Shown here: in pieces, positions 50,094-59,304 of the stretch
Position numbering within the stretch: the first letter of the stretch is position 1
How the letters are laid out: each line of letters opens with the position of its first letter
Source: Streptomyces sp. IMTB 2501
GTDB taxonomy: Bacteria; Actinomycetota; Actinomycetes; Streptomycetales; Streptomycetaceae
Assembly (NCBI RefSeq): GCF_001953885.1
Contig: NZ_MQUS01000004.1
Location: forward strand, 62,001 to 126,000
Direction of reading: 5' to 3'
DNA: 64,000 nt
The notes under the pieces: generated by a model
Told to the model about the DNA's origin: nothing
Database searches by the model: none
Seen by the model: the letters and a program-made list of their open reading frames with translations, nothing else
Made by a program: the position numbers and the translations under genes

Positions 50094-51500
50094 TCAGTTC
50101 GGCAGTGCCCTCCGCAACGCCCGGTCCAGACTTTTCGCCAGTTCCGCATCGCTCGGCGGACTGGAGCCGAAGAGAGGACCCAGTTGGGCGTCGAAGGTCT
50201 GGGTGAAGGCGCCGTACAGCGGGGTGCGGGGGCGTTGGACGGCGTGCTGGAGGGCCGGGAGGAGGATGGCGCCGGTATAGGCGGGGCGGCCGGCGGTGTC
50301 GCGGGGCATGCGGTCGGTCTGCTCGCCGGTCGGCGAGGCCGAGGGCGTGGTCTTCGGTCCGGTGCCCGAGGGCCTCGCGGACGCGCAGGCCACGCCGTCG
50401 TCGACGTACGCACTCTGCCGGGTGGCGGCGAAACCGGCGTCCAGCAAGCAGCGTTCGCTCTCTTTGCCGGTGAGAAAACTGATCAGTTCGGACGCCTTGC
50501 CGGGCCGCTCCGACGCCTGCGTCACCGCCAGGTTCTGGCCACCGAGCACGGCACGCCCGGGCAACGGAGCCACGCCCAGCTGCCCGGTGTCGAAGGTCTG
50601 GTAGAGCGTGCGGTAGGCATACGGCCAGTGACGCAGAAAGGCCGTCCTGCCAGCGGCGAAGTCGCTGAGTGAGGTCGTCTCGTCGGAGTGGACGGCGTTG
50701 TCGAGGGTGTACGCCGGCTCGGTGCGGCGACGCAGTTCGGCCACCCCGGCGGTCAGCTGGTCGACGGTGGCGGTGTAGCGGCCGGAGGAGTTCGTGAGTG
50801 CGAAGTCGGGAATGGCCGACGCGAACGCCTCGATGCCGTTGACCGTGCGGCCCTCGTACCCGGCCAGCTGCGTCGTCCAGCCTTTCTCGTAGCCCTTCGG
50901 CGGATGGCCCTCGATGCTGTCGATCAGCTCCCGCAACCGGTCCCAGGTGAGCCCGCCGCTCAGGTCGGTCTGCTGGACTCCGGCCTCGCTGAGGTAGTCG
51001 CGGCGGTAGTAGAGCAGTCCGACGTCGCTGTTGAACGGCACCGCGTACACCTTGCCGTCCCAACGTGCCGTGTCCGCCACGGACTTGATGACATCACCGG
51101 TGTCGATCGCCGAGTCGGGCAGCGCGCGCACGAGATGTGCCTCGGCGAACTCCGGTACCCAGGTCACGTCGAGGTTGACGACGTCATAGCGGGCACTGCC
51201 CGACTGCAGGGCGCCCAGGAGCTGGCTGCGCTGTTCGTCGCTGGAGCCGGGCAGCTCCACCAGGCGGGCCCGGTAGTTGCTGCCCTCCTTCTCCTGCTGC
51301 CGGTTCCAGGCGTCGATGAGCTGCTGGCGGATGCCGTTCTTGCCGGTGACGTCCCGCCCGCTGGCGACCACGATCTCACCGGGTGTGTCGGCGGGCGTCG
51401 TGGTCGTCCCGTTCCCGCCTCCGCTCGTGCAGGCGGCCGGCAGCAGCAACGCGAGGAGGACGGTCAGACGGCGAACCATCGACGCACCTGCGTTTCTCAT
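50094..51500 (-). CDS. Extracellular solute-binding lipoprotein (family 1)
   Basis: The 468-residue protein has a lipoprotein signal ending LLPAAC, then an extracellular solute-binding fold: GEIVVASGRDVTGKNGIRQQ, SARYDVVNLDVTWVPEFAEA and WDGKVYAVPFNSDVGLLYYR are typical of sugar ABC binding proteins. No permease or ATPase gene is nearby. Instead it follows, 18 bases later, a gene whose product itself carries an SBP-like domain, so it is probably a component of that EACC1/caspase module rather than a transporter subunit. ATG 51500 is used; ATG 51479 is possible. Confidence 0.82.
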   Translation of the reverse strand: MRNAGASMVRRLTVLLALLLPAACTSGGGNGTTTTPADTPGEIVVASGRDVTGKNGIRQQLIDAWNRQQEKEGSNYRARLVELPGSSDEQRSQLLGALQSGSARYDVVNLDVTWVPEFAEAHLVRALPDSAIDTGDVIKSVADTARWDGKVYAVPFNSDVGLLYYRRDYLSEAGVQQTDLSGGLTWDRLRELIDSIEGHPPKGYEKGWTTQLAGYEGRTVNGIEAFASAIPDFALTNSSGRYTATVDQLTAGVAELRRRTEPAYTLDNAVHSDETTSLSDFAAGRTAFLRHWPYAYRTLYQTFDTGQLGVAPLPGRAVLGGQNLAVTQASERPGKASELISFLTGKESERCLLDAGFAATRQSAYVDDGVACASARPSGTGPKTTPSASPTGEQTDRMPRDTAGRPAYTGAILLPALQHAVQRPRTPLYGAFTQTFDAQLGPLFGSSPPSDAELAKSLDRALRRALPN

Positions 51501-51518
51501 CAGCCCTCACCCGTCCCG

Positions 51519-54122
51519 TCAGCCCTCACCCGTCCCGGTGTGCGCCACTTCGTCCTTGAGGCCGGCCCCGAGGTCGCCGCCGGCGTCCAGACACCGCCCG
51601 CCGCTCGCCTGGGAGACCCGCGCGTCGGCCTTGCCCGCGGCGCAGCCGCCGCCCGCGAGGGACACCATGGCGACCGGCACGTTCACCGCGCGTGCCTTCT
51701 TCAGTACGTCGTCGAGATTGGAGCCCGTGAGGCGGTTGTTGTCCTCGTCGTCGGTGATGTAGACGATCAGCTGGGGATGGTCGTCGTCGATGCCGCGATG
51801 CGCCATGTCGTCGAGCGCGGCCAGCAGCGCCGCGTGCGGGTCGGCCTCGGCGTCCTGCACGCCGGCCCTGCTGTCGATGGTGTGCTCGGCGTCCGTACGA
51901 CGATGGCGGCCGAAGGGCAGCAGGACGGTGTGGTCGGCCGCGCCGTCGGTGCCGGCCACCGCCCACACTCCGTACTCGTCCTGGTCGCCGAGTCCGACGA
52001 GCGACTGCTTCACGAGGCCGGGGCCGCCGCTCGGGCCGTCCCACCACGCACCCATCGAACCCGAACTGTCCAGCAGGAACAGCACCCGGCCGGGTCCGTT
52101 GGCACCGCGGTACTCCGTCAGCACCGTGTCCATCGCCTGCTGCCCGGTCTTCTCGGGCAGCGGACCGGGGAGGCTCACGATCCCGCTGCCGACGTGCTTG
52201 GTGTCGAGCAGGGCGTGGCCCGCCCCGGTCGAGCGGAAGCCGGCGTCGGCGAACGCGGCGAGGCCCTGCCTGCCGGTCAGCCACGCGCGGAAGCCGGCGA
52301 CAGCCGCGTCGCGGGCCTGCGTGTCGCGGTCTGCCTCCTGCCAGCGGACCCCTACAAAGGTGGGGGTCAGGCCGGGTACGTCGTCGGGGTACTCGGCGAC
52401 ACGCGGCACCCGCGTCGTACGGTCGCAGCCCACGCCGCTCTTCATCAGGAATTCGGGGGCGAGGGCGGCGGTGCGGTTGTCCACCGCGTTGTCGTTGGGG
52501 AGGGTGCACAACAAGTCGGCGGCGCTGGACGAGGGCGGTCCGGCCTGGGCGACCCGTTGCTCAGCCGCTGCCGCGTCGGTCGTCCCGGTACCGTACAGGC
52601 CGACCGTCGCCAGCAGCGCGGAATCAGTGAACTCCGGGTCGGCGCGGCGCACTTCGGCGGCCTTGTCCTTGTAGCGCAGGTCGTCCATGAAACGGACCAG
52701 CGGGCTGCCGACCCGGTCGGTGTCCGTCGTACCGGCAGCGAGTTTCTGCGGCACGGCGAGCACGAGCGGTGAGTACGCGAAGGGGCCGTTGTCCGGGAAC
52801 AGTTGGGCGTACGCGCGCGTGTCCTGTTCGGCGGTGACCCGGGCGACGTCCGTGGCGGAGGCCGGGATCCAGACATCCGGCTGTGGACCCACGTCCCGCT
52901 GTGGGTTGGTGTCCTCGTCACGCGGCTGCTGCCACGCGTCGGTCTGCTCGCGCAACGCGTTGACCGCGTCGGCGGCACGGGCGCTGTAGACGGTGATGCC
53001 GGTACGACGGCAGCCCTCACCGGTCGTGTTCTCCTGCGCCGTCAGATAGGCGTTCGCGGCCGTGCGTACGGTCGTCTCCAGGTCCGGGTCGGTCAGGACG
53101 CGCACTTCCAGGGGCGGGGCGCAGGAGACGCGGGCTGCGCCGAAGACGGTGACACCGCCGATGACGAGGCCGACGAGCAGGCCGAGTGCGGCGGCGATGG
53201 CGATGATGCGCCCGAGGACACCGCGGCCGAGGAACCAGGTCCAGGCGGCGCGCGCCCAGACGGCCAGGGTGGCGAGGACGGCGGCGCCGGCGTTGCGGAT
53301 GGCGTTGAGGAGTCTGCGCCACCAAGGCAGGTGAGAGGACCTGGACTTGGGCTCCTCTTTCGGGTCCGGCCCCCTCTTCGGACCTGTGGCCACCGCCAGC
53401 AGTACGTCCGCCTCCGGTTCCGCCCTGCTCTGCGGCTCCCACTTCGCGTCGCGCAGCGTCCGGTGGCCCACCTCCTTCATCCTGGCGCGCACTGCCTCGG
53501 CAAGGTCCTGGAATCCCCACTCCCGTCTCTCGTCGAGCAGTCGGACCAGCTCACCGGTGAAAGGCGTCGGCGAGGCGTCGTCGCCCGCGTCGACGCGGTG
53601 GTTGGCCTGCACGCTCATCAGCAGCAGAGCGCGCCGTCGACCGGCCTCGGCCTCCCACAGCCGGGCCGCGTTGCCCGCGAAGCAGCAGTCGAGGACCACC
53701 ACCACGTGATGCGCCTTGGCGCTGCCCAGCACGCCGAGCACGTCGGTGAACATCTCCGAGCTACGGAACACGGCGTGATCGCCCGCGATGACACGCGCGT
53801 TGCGCAGTTGCAGGAACAGTTCGTCCGCCGCACTGGGGATGGCGCCGTGCCCGGCAAAGTAGACCAGCAGCAGCCCTCTGGCCTCATCCACGGCGGCGTG
53901 CAGCGCGTCGACGAACTCGTCCTGCGTGGGCGAGTCGGAGACGACGATCTCCGCCTCGCTCAGCACACCGCCCCGCAGCAGCGCGCGCTTCAGCTCGGTC
54001 AGGTTGTGCCGGACGGCCGGCAGGTTGCCGGGCACCCCGTGCGGCGGCTCAGTGTTGTCGTAGTCGGACACGCCGACGAGCAGCGCCCGGTTCACCTGCC
54101 CGCGCGGGTCGAAGGGCTCCAC
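51519..54122 (-). CDS. Caspase - transmembrane - SBP - VWA conflict-system protein
   Basis: This 867-residue protein starts at GTG 54122 with GAGG upstream. Residues 10-230 are a caspase-like peptidase: H92 in VYFAGHGAIP and C147 in VVLDCCFAG form the catalytic dyad. A single transmembrane helix lies near 310-335 (IIAIAAALGLLVGLVIGGV). The external part begins with a solute-binding-like domain (VWIPASATDVARV, YSPLVLAVPQKLAAG) and ends with a VWA domain whose MIDAS is LLDSSGSMG near residue 680, with ITDDEDNN later. This links extracellular ligand sensing to an internal protease. It follows the EACC1 gene by four bases. Such caspase-EACC1 sets are described as actinobacterial biological-conflict systems; the trigger here is unknown. 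Confidence 0.88.
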   Translation of the reverse strand: MEPFDPRGQVNRALLVGVSDYDNTEPPHGVPGNLPAVRHNLTELKRALLRGGVLSEAEIVVSDSPTQDEFVDALHAAVDEARGLLLVYFAGHGAIPSAADELFLQLRNARVIAGDHAVFRSSEMFTDVLGVLGSAKAHHVVVVLDCCFAGNAARLWEAEAGRRRALLLMSVQANHRVDAGDDASPTPFTGELVRLLDERREWGFQDLAEAVRARMKEVGHRTLRDAKWEPQSRAEPEADVLLAVATGPKRGPDPKEEPKSRSSHLPWWRRLLNAIRNAGAAVLATLAVWARAAWTWFLGRGVLGRIIAIAAALGLLVGLVIGGVTVFGAARVSCAPPLEVRVLTDPDLETTVRTAANAYLTAQENTTGEGCRRTGITVYSARAADAVNALREQTDAWQQPRDEDTNPQRDVGPQPDVWIPASATDVARVTAEQDTRAYAQLFPDNGPFAYSPLVLAVPQKLAAGTTDTDRVGSPLVRFMDDLRYKDKAAEVRRADPEFTDSALLATVGLYGTGTTDAAAAEQRVAQAGPPSSSAADLLCTLPNDNAVDNRTAALAPEFLMKSGVGCDRTTRVPRVAEYPDDVPGLTPTFVGVRWQEADRDTQARDAAVAGFRAWLTGRQGLAAFADAGFRSTGAGHALLDTKHVGSGIVSLPGPLPEKTGQQAMDTVLTEYRGANGPGRVLFLLDSSGSMGAWWDGPSGGPGLVKQSLVGLGDQDEYGVWAVAGTDGAADHTVLLPFGRHRRTDAEHTIDSRAGVQDAEADPHAALLAALDDMAHRGIDDDHPQLIVYITDDEDNNRLTGSNLDDVLKKARAVNVPVAMVSLAGGGCAAGKADARVSQASGGRCLDAGGDLGAGLKDEVAHTGTGEG

Positions 54123-54126
54123 GGGA

Positions 54127-54489
54127 CTACCTCGCGTCGGGGTGCACCGGTCCGACGCTGCTGGTCGGCGGATCGCCGTCCTCCACCTCACGGCGATTGT
54201 TTCTCCAGGCCTCCACCGCCTGCTTGACCTGGGACAACACCTCGTCGAAGATCGTCTTTGCACCCGCGCCGACCAGGGCGAGGACGATGTCCATGCCCAC
54301 GCCCATCGGGGCACCGCCCTCGTCCGTGCGGGGCCGCTCATGGATCTGTAAGAGGCCCTCGTGCACCCGCGTCTCAAGTGGCGGCTCGCGCTCCAGCCAC
54401 TTCTTCAGCGCCGCGACGTCCCGCTCGCTCGCGGTCCCGTCCAGGCGCACACGGATCTCCCGGTAGGCCACACCATCCCCCTCAGCCAT
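54127..54489 (-). CDS. EACC1 (effector-associated constant component) protein
   Basis: The 120-residue protein reads YREIRVRLDGTASERDVAAL, then KKWLEREPPLETRV and a hydrophobic helix GVGMDIVLALVGAGAKTIFD before a basic tail. This small beta-alpha plus helix layout matches EACC1, the constant component that accompanies variable effectors (caspase, trypsin and others) in actinobacteria. It is the first gene of the caspase module. It probably recruits or gates the caspase effector, but no biochemistry is known to me. Confidence 0.75.
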   Translation of the reverse strand: MAEGDGVAYREIRVRLDGTASERDVAALKKWLEREPPLETRVHEGLLQIHERPRTDEGGAPMGVGMDIVLALVGAGAKTIFDEVLSQVKQAVEAWRNNRREVEDGDPPTSSVGPVHPDAR

Positions 54490-55908
54490 AACTCCCCATC
54501 ATGGCATTGCCGTTGGCCACCCGGGAGGGCTCGGTCCGGTCCTTCCCCAAGCGCTTCACAACCGTTACGGCCGTACACCGGCTGTCGAGGCCGGTACGCC
54601 CGGGGTCATCGGCTGCCCGCAGCGGCCCGATCTCTCACCCTGCTCACAACTCCTGCACGGCCGGCACCTGGCCAAGGCTCGTCGACTGCCAAGCCCACTG
54701 AAAGACAAAGCGGAGGGCGCGCGACGAGCAGGTGCGCGACGTGAGGTCCGGCCGCGCCCATGACGGCACTCGCACCGACGGGCACGGCGTGCGGCAGCGG
54801 CGCGAGCGCGGGCTCCTCGGCAGCAGACTCGCCGCCGCAGGGGCCTCGGCAGCCGGCGGCAGGGGTACGACGGGGACGGCGACGGCACCGACTGGCCGTG
54901 CGGCGTTCGTCGCGAAGGCCACGAGCCCGCAGACGTCCACGGGGACGTCTGCGGGAACTTCCGCGGGCGGCAGCGGGAGCAGCGGCGCGGACGGCCCCCG
55001 GCGGCGCGGCACCCTCTCGCGCGCCCACCGGCGGAGCAGCGCCCTCAACCGCACCCGGCGGCGGCACAGGAGGTGCGGGCGGGCCCCGCCCAGCGGCGTG
55101 CCGACCGGCGTGGCTCCGAGTGGCGCGCCCGGCGGAGGTGCGGCAGCACCCCTCGGCGCGGCCCCGTGCGACGCGCGTGGCGGGGCGGGAGGCGGCTCAC
55201 CAAGGTGACCGGCCTCCACCACAACGTGGCAGCCCGACCGTCCCGTTCCCAACATCACCGACGACAGGGTCAAGAAGCAGATCCAAACCGAGGCGGGAGC
55301 AAGGCCAAGGTGGCCGGTGGAAACCTTCCGCGACTGCCCGAAGACCTCCGACGCTCCCTCGCACGGAGGTTGTCGACACTCGTGTCCGCCAACCTCCGTC
55401 AAGGCAACCCCGACGCTATCGATAGACCTGCCGGAGCTCCAACGAGTGATCCATGGCAACGATGGGAGGCCGCGGTCCCGGGGCAGTCTCAACCGAGGTC
55501 GTTCGGGAGCCGACGGCCGCCGGATCACCCCGCTGTACTCGCGGTCCAGCGCGCGATGGTGGGCCCGTGCTGGATCCGCAGCTCACGGACGCGCTGCTCG
55601 GTCTGTCGCATACGGCCCGGAATCCGGTATTGACCTGGGGCAAGGCGGCCCCCGCCACAATCCGGTGCCCCCACGCAGACCGCTCCTTCATCCGGCTACG
55701 GAGCGCGGCTGCTCAGCGGCCTGCTGTCCCGGCCCGCGGCTTGGCGGTGCCGGACGGCCTGGTCGCCGCCACCATGCTCACGATAGGCCGACTGCTGCCG
55801 GCCGGCGCCTGACCGCCCCGCGTTCCGCACCGCTGTGCGCTCGTCGAGCTCCATCGCCCCGGGGGCGCGCATCATCAAGGGAGGGGAGACCACCGACGAG
55901 GAGTGGCG
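54490..55908. other. Long region without a convincing gene
   Basis: Several long frames exist on both strands, but they are alanine/proline/arginine-rich and lack coherent motifs or ribosome binding sites. A minus-strand frame near 54900-54965 contains VPADVPVDVCG, superficially chaplin-like, without the rest of that domain. A plus-strand frame near 55567-55812 ends LVAATMLTIGRLLPAGA and may be a decayed fragment. The promoter of the EACC1 module is expected at the left end and that of the release-factor-like gene at the right end. Confidence 0.45.
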
Positions 55909-57006
55909 ATGAGGTTGTCGTTCCTTGAACCCCTCTACGCGGAGCCGGGCCCGTTCGCCTCCGTGTACCTGGACACCTCCCGAAACGTCGAGCATCCCGA
56001 GCGGGCGATCGCGCTGCGCTGGCGGCGGCTGCGCGAGAGTCTGTCCCGTCAGGGCTCGGAGCGGGCACTGCTGAACGTACTGGAGGAGGTGGTCGGCGCC
56101 GACACAGAGGTGCCGGGGGCGCACGGTCAGGCCATCTTCGCCGCCCACGGCACGCTCGTCCTGGACGGGGAGTTGCCCAGGCCGCCCGAGCACGACTCCG
56201 CGCGCTACAGCACCCTGCCTGACGCGATGCCCCTGGTCACCCAGCACCTTCCGGAGATCCCCTACATGGCCGTAGTCGTCCTCTACGGCGGCCTTCCGAC
56301 CGCCGAGACCCACGGCTGGGTAACTCTGGAGGCGGAGACCGGCACCTGGCCCGCGTCCACCGTCACCCCGGGTGAGCGGCTGCACCGCAGGGTCGAAGTG
56401 GCGACCTGGCACCGCGCCTGCGTCCGGCTCGGTCACCGGCTGGACGAACGGGCGCGGCGCGCCCATGCCGACGCCGTCGTGGTGGGCGGGGACGAGTGGG
56501 CGTGCAACGTACTGATCCGCCGCCTGCCGCACACCCTGCGGGACAAGGTCGTACGCGTGGGCGGCCGGACCCCCACCGACACCGGACGCGCCCTGTTGGA
56601 GCCGCAGCTCGACGGCGTCTTCCGCAGCCGCATGGCCGCGCACGACCGGGAACTCGTGGACATCTTCATCGGCCGGCGTGCTCTGGACGGGCCCATGACG
56701 GACGGGCTGGCCGCCACGGTCGCCGCTCTCCAGCGCGGCCAGGTCGCGGCGCTGCTGCTGAACCGACCGCCCGTGTCTTCGCTGCGGCTCTGGGCGGGCT
56801 CCCAGCCCACTCAGCTCGCCCTGACCGAGGCGGAGCTGATGTCCTTCGGCGTGCGGGCCCCGCGCGAGGAACGCGCCGACGAGGCTCTCGTCCGGGCCCT
56901 CGTCGGCACCGGTGCCGAGCTGGTCGTCGTGCCGGAGAGCGAGCTGAGGCTGTACGAGGGCGTGGGCGCCCTGCTGCGGTACACCGACCCGGGGACCCCG
57001 TCCTGA
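55909..57006 (+). CDS. Rv2629-like / baeRF family 2 release-factor homologue
   Basis: This 365-residue protein begins at ATG 55909 (GAGGAG just upstream; GTG 55903 is an alternative). LYAEPGPFASVYLDTSRNVE and GQAIFAAHGTLVLDGELPRP, then DIFIGRRALDGPMTDGLAAT and LLRYTDP, match the Rv2629-type bacterial archaeo-eukaryotic release factor family (baeRF2). These proteins share the eRF1/pelota fold, including a divergent second domain (HADAVVVGGDEWACNVLIRR), and are thought to act in ribosome rescue or hibernation under stress. It appears monocistronic. Confidence 0.82.
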   Translation: MRLSFLEPLYAEPGPFASVYLDTSRNVEHPERAIALRWRRLRESLSRQGSERALLNVLEEVVGADTEVPGAHGQAIFAAHGTLVLDGELPRPPEHDSARYSTLPDAMPLVTQHLPEIPYMAVVVLYGGLPTAETHGWVTLEAETGTWPASTVTPGERLHRRVEVATWHRACVRLGHRLDERARRAHADAVVVGGDEWACNVLIRRLPHTLRDKVVRVGGRTPTDTGRALLEPQLDGVFRSRMAAHDRELVDIFIGRRALDGPMTDGLAATVAALQRGQVAALLLNRPPVSSLRLWAGSQPTQLALTEAELMSFGVRAPREERADEALVRALVGTGAELVVVPESELRLYEGVGALLRYTDPGTPS

Positions 57007-57116
57007 CGCCGACGCGCTACGCCTCCCGGATCACGGGTCGCCCCGTGCGCCCGACCGCCCCGAATCGCGCCGCGCGCGGGACATGCCGACACTGGGCCGG
57101 AGCGGAAGCGCGGCGG

Positions 57117-57365
57117 ATGAGTGGCGTGGTGGAGACGGACGTTTCGATCACCCCCCAAGACCTGGGCGGCAGGCGTGCCAGCGGTGGCCAACCCGCTGCG
57201 GTACTCCCTCCGGCACCCGACGAGTACTGCGAGAACGGCGCTATGCATGTGAGCAACGAGGAGACGTCGGGCGGCGAGCACGATCACGCCGCGCGGCTTC
57301 CGGAACGCACCACGACCGGGGCCGCCGGCGCCACCCCCACGGCCGATCGGCACAATGGCCCATGA
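57117..57365 (+). CDS. Possible small protein overlapping the methyltransferase start
   Basis: An 82-residue frame starts MSGVVETDVSITPQDLGG and ends DRHNGP. Its stop overlaps the ATG at 57362 of the broken methyltransferase (ATGA), as in a real coupled pair. GGAAG lies about 15 bases before ATG 57117, which is not ideal. It is acidic to neutral with one cysteine and no membrane segment. I do not recognise it; it could be spurious. Confidence 0.35.
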   Translation: MSGVVETDVSITPQDLGGRRASGGQPAAVLPPAPDEYCENGAMHVSNEETSGGEHDHAARLPERTTTGAAGATPTADRHNGP

Positions 57366-57997
57366 AGGGCCCCCGAAGACCTGGTCCGCGCAGCCACCGC
57401 CGTGGGCGTGACCGACGCCCGTCTCCTGGAGGCGGTACGGAGCATCCCCCGGGCGGAATTCGTCCCCGCGGACGAGGTGGCATCCGCCTACCGGGACACG
57501 CCCGCTCCGCTCCCCCACGGGCAGGTGACCACCCAGCCCTCGCTGATCGCCATGATGGTCTCCGCTCTCGGCCTCACCGGAGACGAACAGGTCCTGGAGG
57601 TCGGGACCGGATACGGCTGGCAGACCGCGCTGCCGGCCCGCTCGGGCGCGTACGTCGTCAGCGTCGAGCGCCGGCCCGACCTGGTCGACGAGGCCCGCCT
57701 GCGGCCGGCCGGGCAGGGTGTCGGCCATGCCGAGTCGTACTCGGCGACGGGATCCTCGGGCTGCCGACCCGTGCCCCGTACGACGCCGTCATCGTCTGCG
57801 CGGCCTTCCCGCGGGTGCCTGAGCCGCTCGTGGACCAGCTCCGCACCGGTGGCCGGCTCGTCCAGCCGATCGGACACGGCGGGCAGGAGCATGTCGAGCT
57901 GTGCGAGCGGTGGGCCCACAAGCTGGTGCACCGCAGGACGGTCACCGCGGCCCGGTTCGTCCGGCTGTACGGCGCCCATGGCTACGACCAGCGGTGA
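57362..57997 (+). pseudogene. Protein-L-isoaspartate O-methyltransferase, frameshifted
   Basis: Two frames together give a PCMT-family methyltransferase: RSIPRAEFVPADEVASAYRD, TQPSLIAMMVSALGL, and the SAM-binding VLEVGTGYGWQTAL, then in another frame VVLGDGILGLPTRAPYDAVI and LRTGGRLVQPIGHGGQEHVE. The switch occurs near 57740, where GAG is followed by TCG and restoring one base would rejoin the frames. A second discrepancy exists near 57370, between ATG 57362 and PEDLVRAATAVGVTD. The intact enzyme repairs isoaspartyl residues. The damage is slight enough that a sequencing error or very recent mutation is possible. Confidence 0.75.
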
Positions 57998-58002
57998 CGC
58001 GC

Positions 58003-58455
58003 TCAGCGCTGATAGGTCCCGACCAGGGTGCCGGAGGCCAGCTCCCTGCCCTTCAGGGCACGGTGCACATCCTCGGCGCCCGGGTGGTCGTGCAGCGGCA
58101 GCGGCTCGGACAGGGCGTACAGGCGGAAGAAGTAGCGGTGCGGCCCGTGCCCCGGTGGAGGCATCGGCCCTCCCCAGCCAACGCGGCCGAAGCCGTTGGG
58201 CCACGGCAGGCCCCCCTGGGGCTTCTGGCCCTCCGCCGCCCCGGTGGTCCCCGGATCGATGCCGGTCACCAGCCAGTGCAGGAAGGTCGTGCCCGGCGCG
58301 TCCGGGTCCTCGCACAGGAGCACCAGCTCCGTGGCCTCGTCGGGCACCCCCGACCAGGTCAGGGGCGGTGAGATGTTCTCGCCCTCCCCGCTGTACCGAC
58401 GGGGGATCACCGTTTTGTCGTCGAACGCGGTGCTGCTGAGTTCAATTCCGCTCAT
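58003..58455 (-). CDS. YbhB/YbcL-family (PEBP, Raf kinase inhibitor-like) protein
   Basis: The 150-residue protein contains the PEBP anion-binding signature: YSGEGENISPPLTWSGVPD, LLCEDPDAPGTTFLHWLVTG and GPHRYFFRLYALSEPLPL. These small cytoplasmic proteins bind phosphorylated or lipid-like ligands, and their bacterial role is poorly defined. ATG 58455 (MSGIELSSTAF) is the family-typical start; ATG 58467 is possible. It converges on the methyltransferase relic with a five-base gap. Confidence 0.88.
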   Translation of the reverse strand: MSGIELSSTAFDDKTVIPRRYSGEGENISPPLTWSGVPDEATELVLLCEDPDAPGTTFLHWLVTGIDPGTTGAAEGQKPQGGLPWPNGFGRVGWGGPMPPPGHGPHRYFFRLYALSEPLPLHDHPGAEDVHRALKGRELASGTLVGTYQR

Positions 58456-58563
58456 GCGCGCCGCCATACCCGCAACGGTGGCACCGGCACCGGTCTGCAC
58501 CCCAAAACCCCCGCTCGGCCGAGCCCACCCGGGCCGTCTCCGGAAGCGGGGGAAGATGGCAGT

Positions 58564-59124
58564 GTGCCGACAAGGATCCTGCTAGAGGGCCGCCCTGGCG
58601 CGGGCAAGACGACCGCCCTGCGGCGGCTCGCCGCGCTGCTGCCCACCCACGCGGCCACCGGCTTCACCACGGAGGAGATCCGGCAGTCCGGCGCCCGCGT
58701 CGGTTTCGCCCTGGAGACCCTTGCAGGCCGGCGGGAAGTGCTCGCCCATGTCGACCTGCCCGGTCCGCCACGGGTAGGGAAATACGGCGTCGACCCGGGC
58801 GTCATGGAACGACTGGCGCTGCCGTCTCTTCGGCCGGCGGCAACCGAGGAGGCGACAGGGCGGCTGGTGCTCATCGACGAGCTGGGGCGGATGGAACTGA
58901 CGTGCACGGCGTTCCGTCACGCGGTCGACGCGCTGTTCGTCGCAGAGGTCGACGTCGTCGCCACGGTCCACACGCACCGCGATCCGTTCACCGACGCCCT
59001 CAAGCGGCGCGCCGACATCGAGGTCGTCCAGCTCACTCCGGCAAACCGGGACGTCCTGCCGGGAGAGCTCGCGGCCCGGCTGCAGCAGTCCCGGACGCGC
59101 GGAAGGCCTCCCTCTCACGGATGA
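58564..59124 (+). CDS. THEP1-type nucleoside-triphosphatase
   Basis: A GTG at 58564 starts a 186-residue P-loop NTPase of the THEP1 family: Walker A EGRPGAGKTTALR at residues 8-20, GFTTEEIRQSGARVGFALET, and Walker B LVLIDELGRMEL followed by TVHTHRDPFTD. THEP1 proteins hydrolyse NTPs and phosphorylate or bind nucleotides; their cellular role is unclear. The gene diverges from PEBP over about 100 bases. The last 15 residues are basic and unconserved. Confidence 0.85.
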   Translation: MPTRILLEGRPGAGKTTALRRLAALLPTHAATGFTTEEIRQSGARVGFALETLAGRREVLAHVDLPGPPRVGKYGVDPGVMERLALPSLRPAATEEATGRLVLIDELGRMELTCTAFRHAVDALFVAEVDVVATVHTHRDPFTDALKRRADIEVVQLTPANRDVLPGELAARLQQSRTRGRPPSHG

Positions 59125-59304
59125 GAGACCGGCCTGCGACCCACACACAGCAGAGTCGAGGCGACAGGATGTGAAGTCGCCCGGTCGGTGCGACCGGCGG
59201 CGCCCACTACCAAGGGTCAGTGCCTGCCCACCGAGTACGCGGCCGGCATCGCCTTCACCACCCGGTTCGACGCCCGCCCCTCCCCTGCCGCCCGACACCC
59301 TCGG

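Noticed and set aside
50094..51500. Complete sugar ABC transporter
   Set aside because: No permease or ATPase genes adjoin the binding protein; its neighbours are the caspase/EACC1 genes.
54644..55528. 294-residue minus-strand frame with VPVDVCG, resembling a chaplin motif
   Set aside because: Only a few residues match; the rest is arginine/proline-rich, lacks a signal peptide and the second chaplin cysteine pattern.
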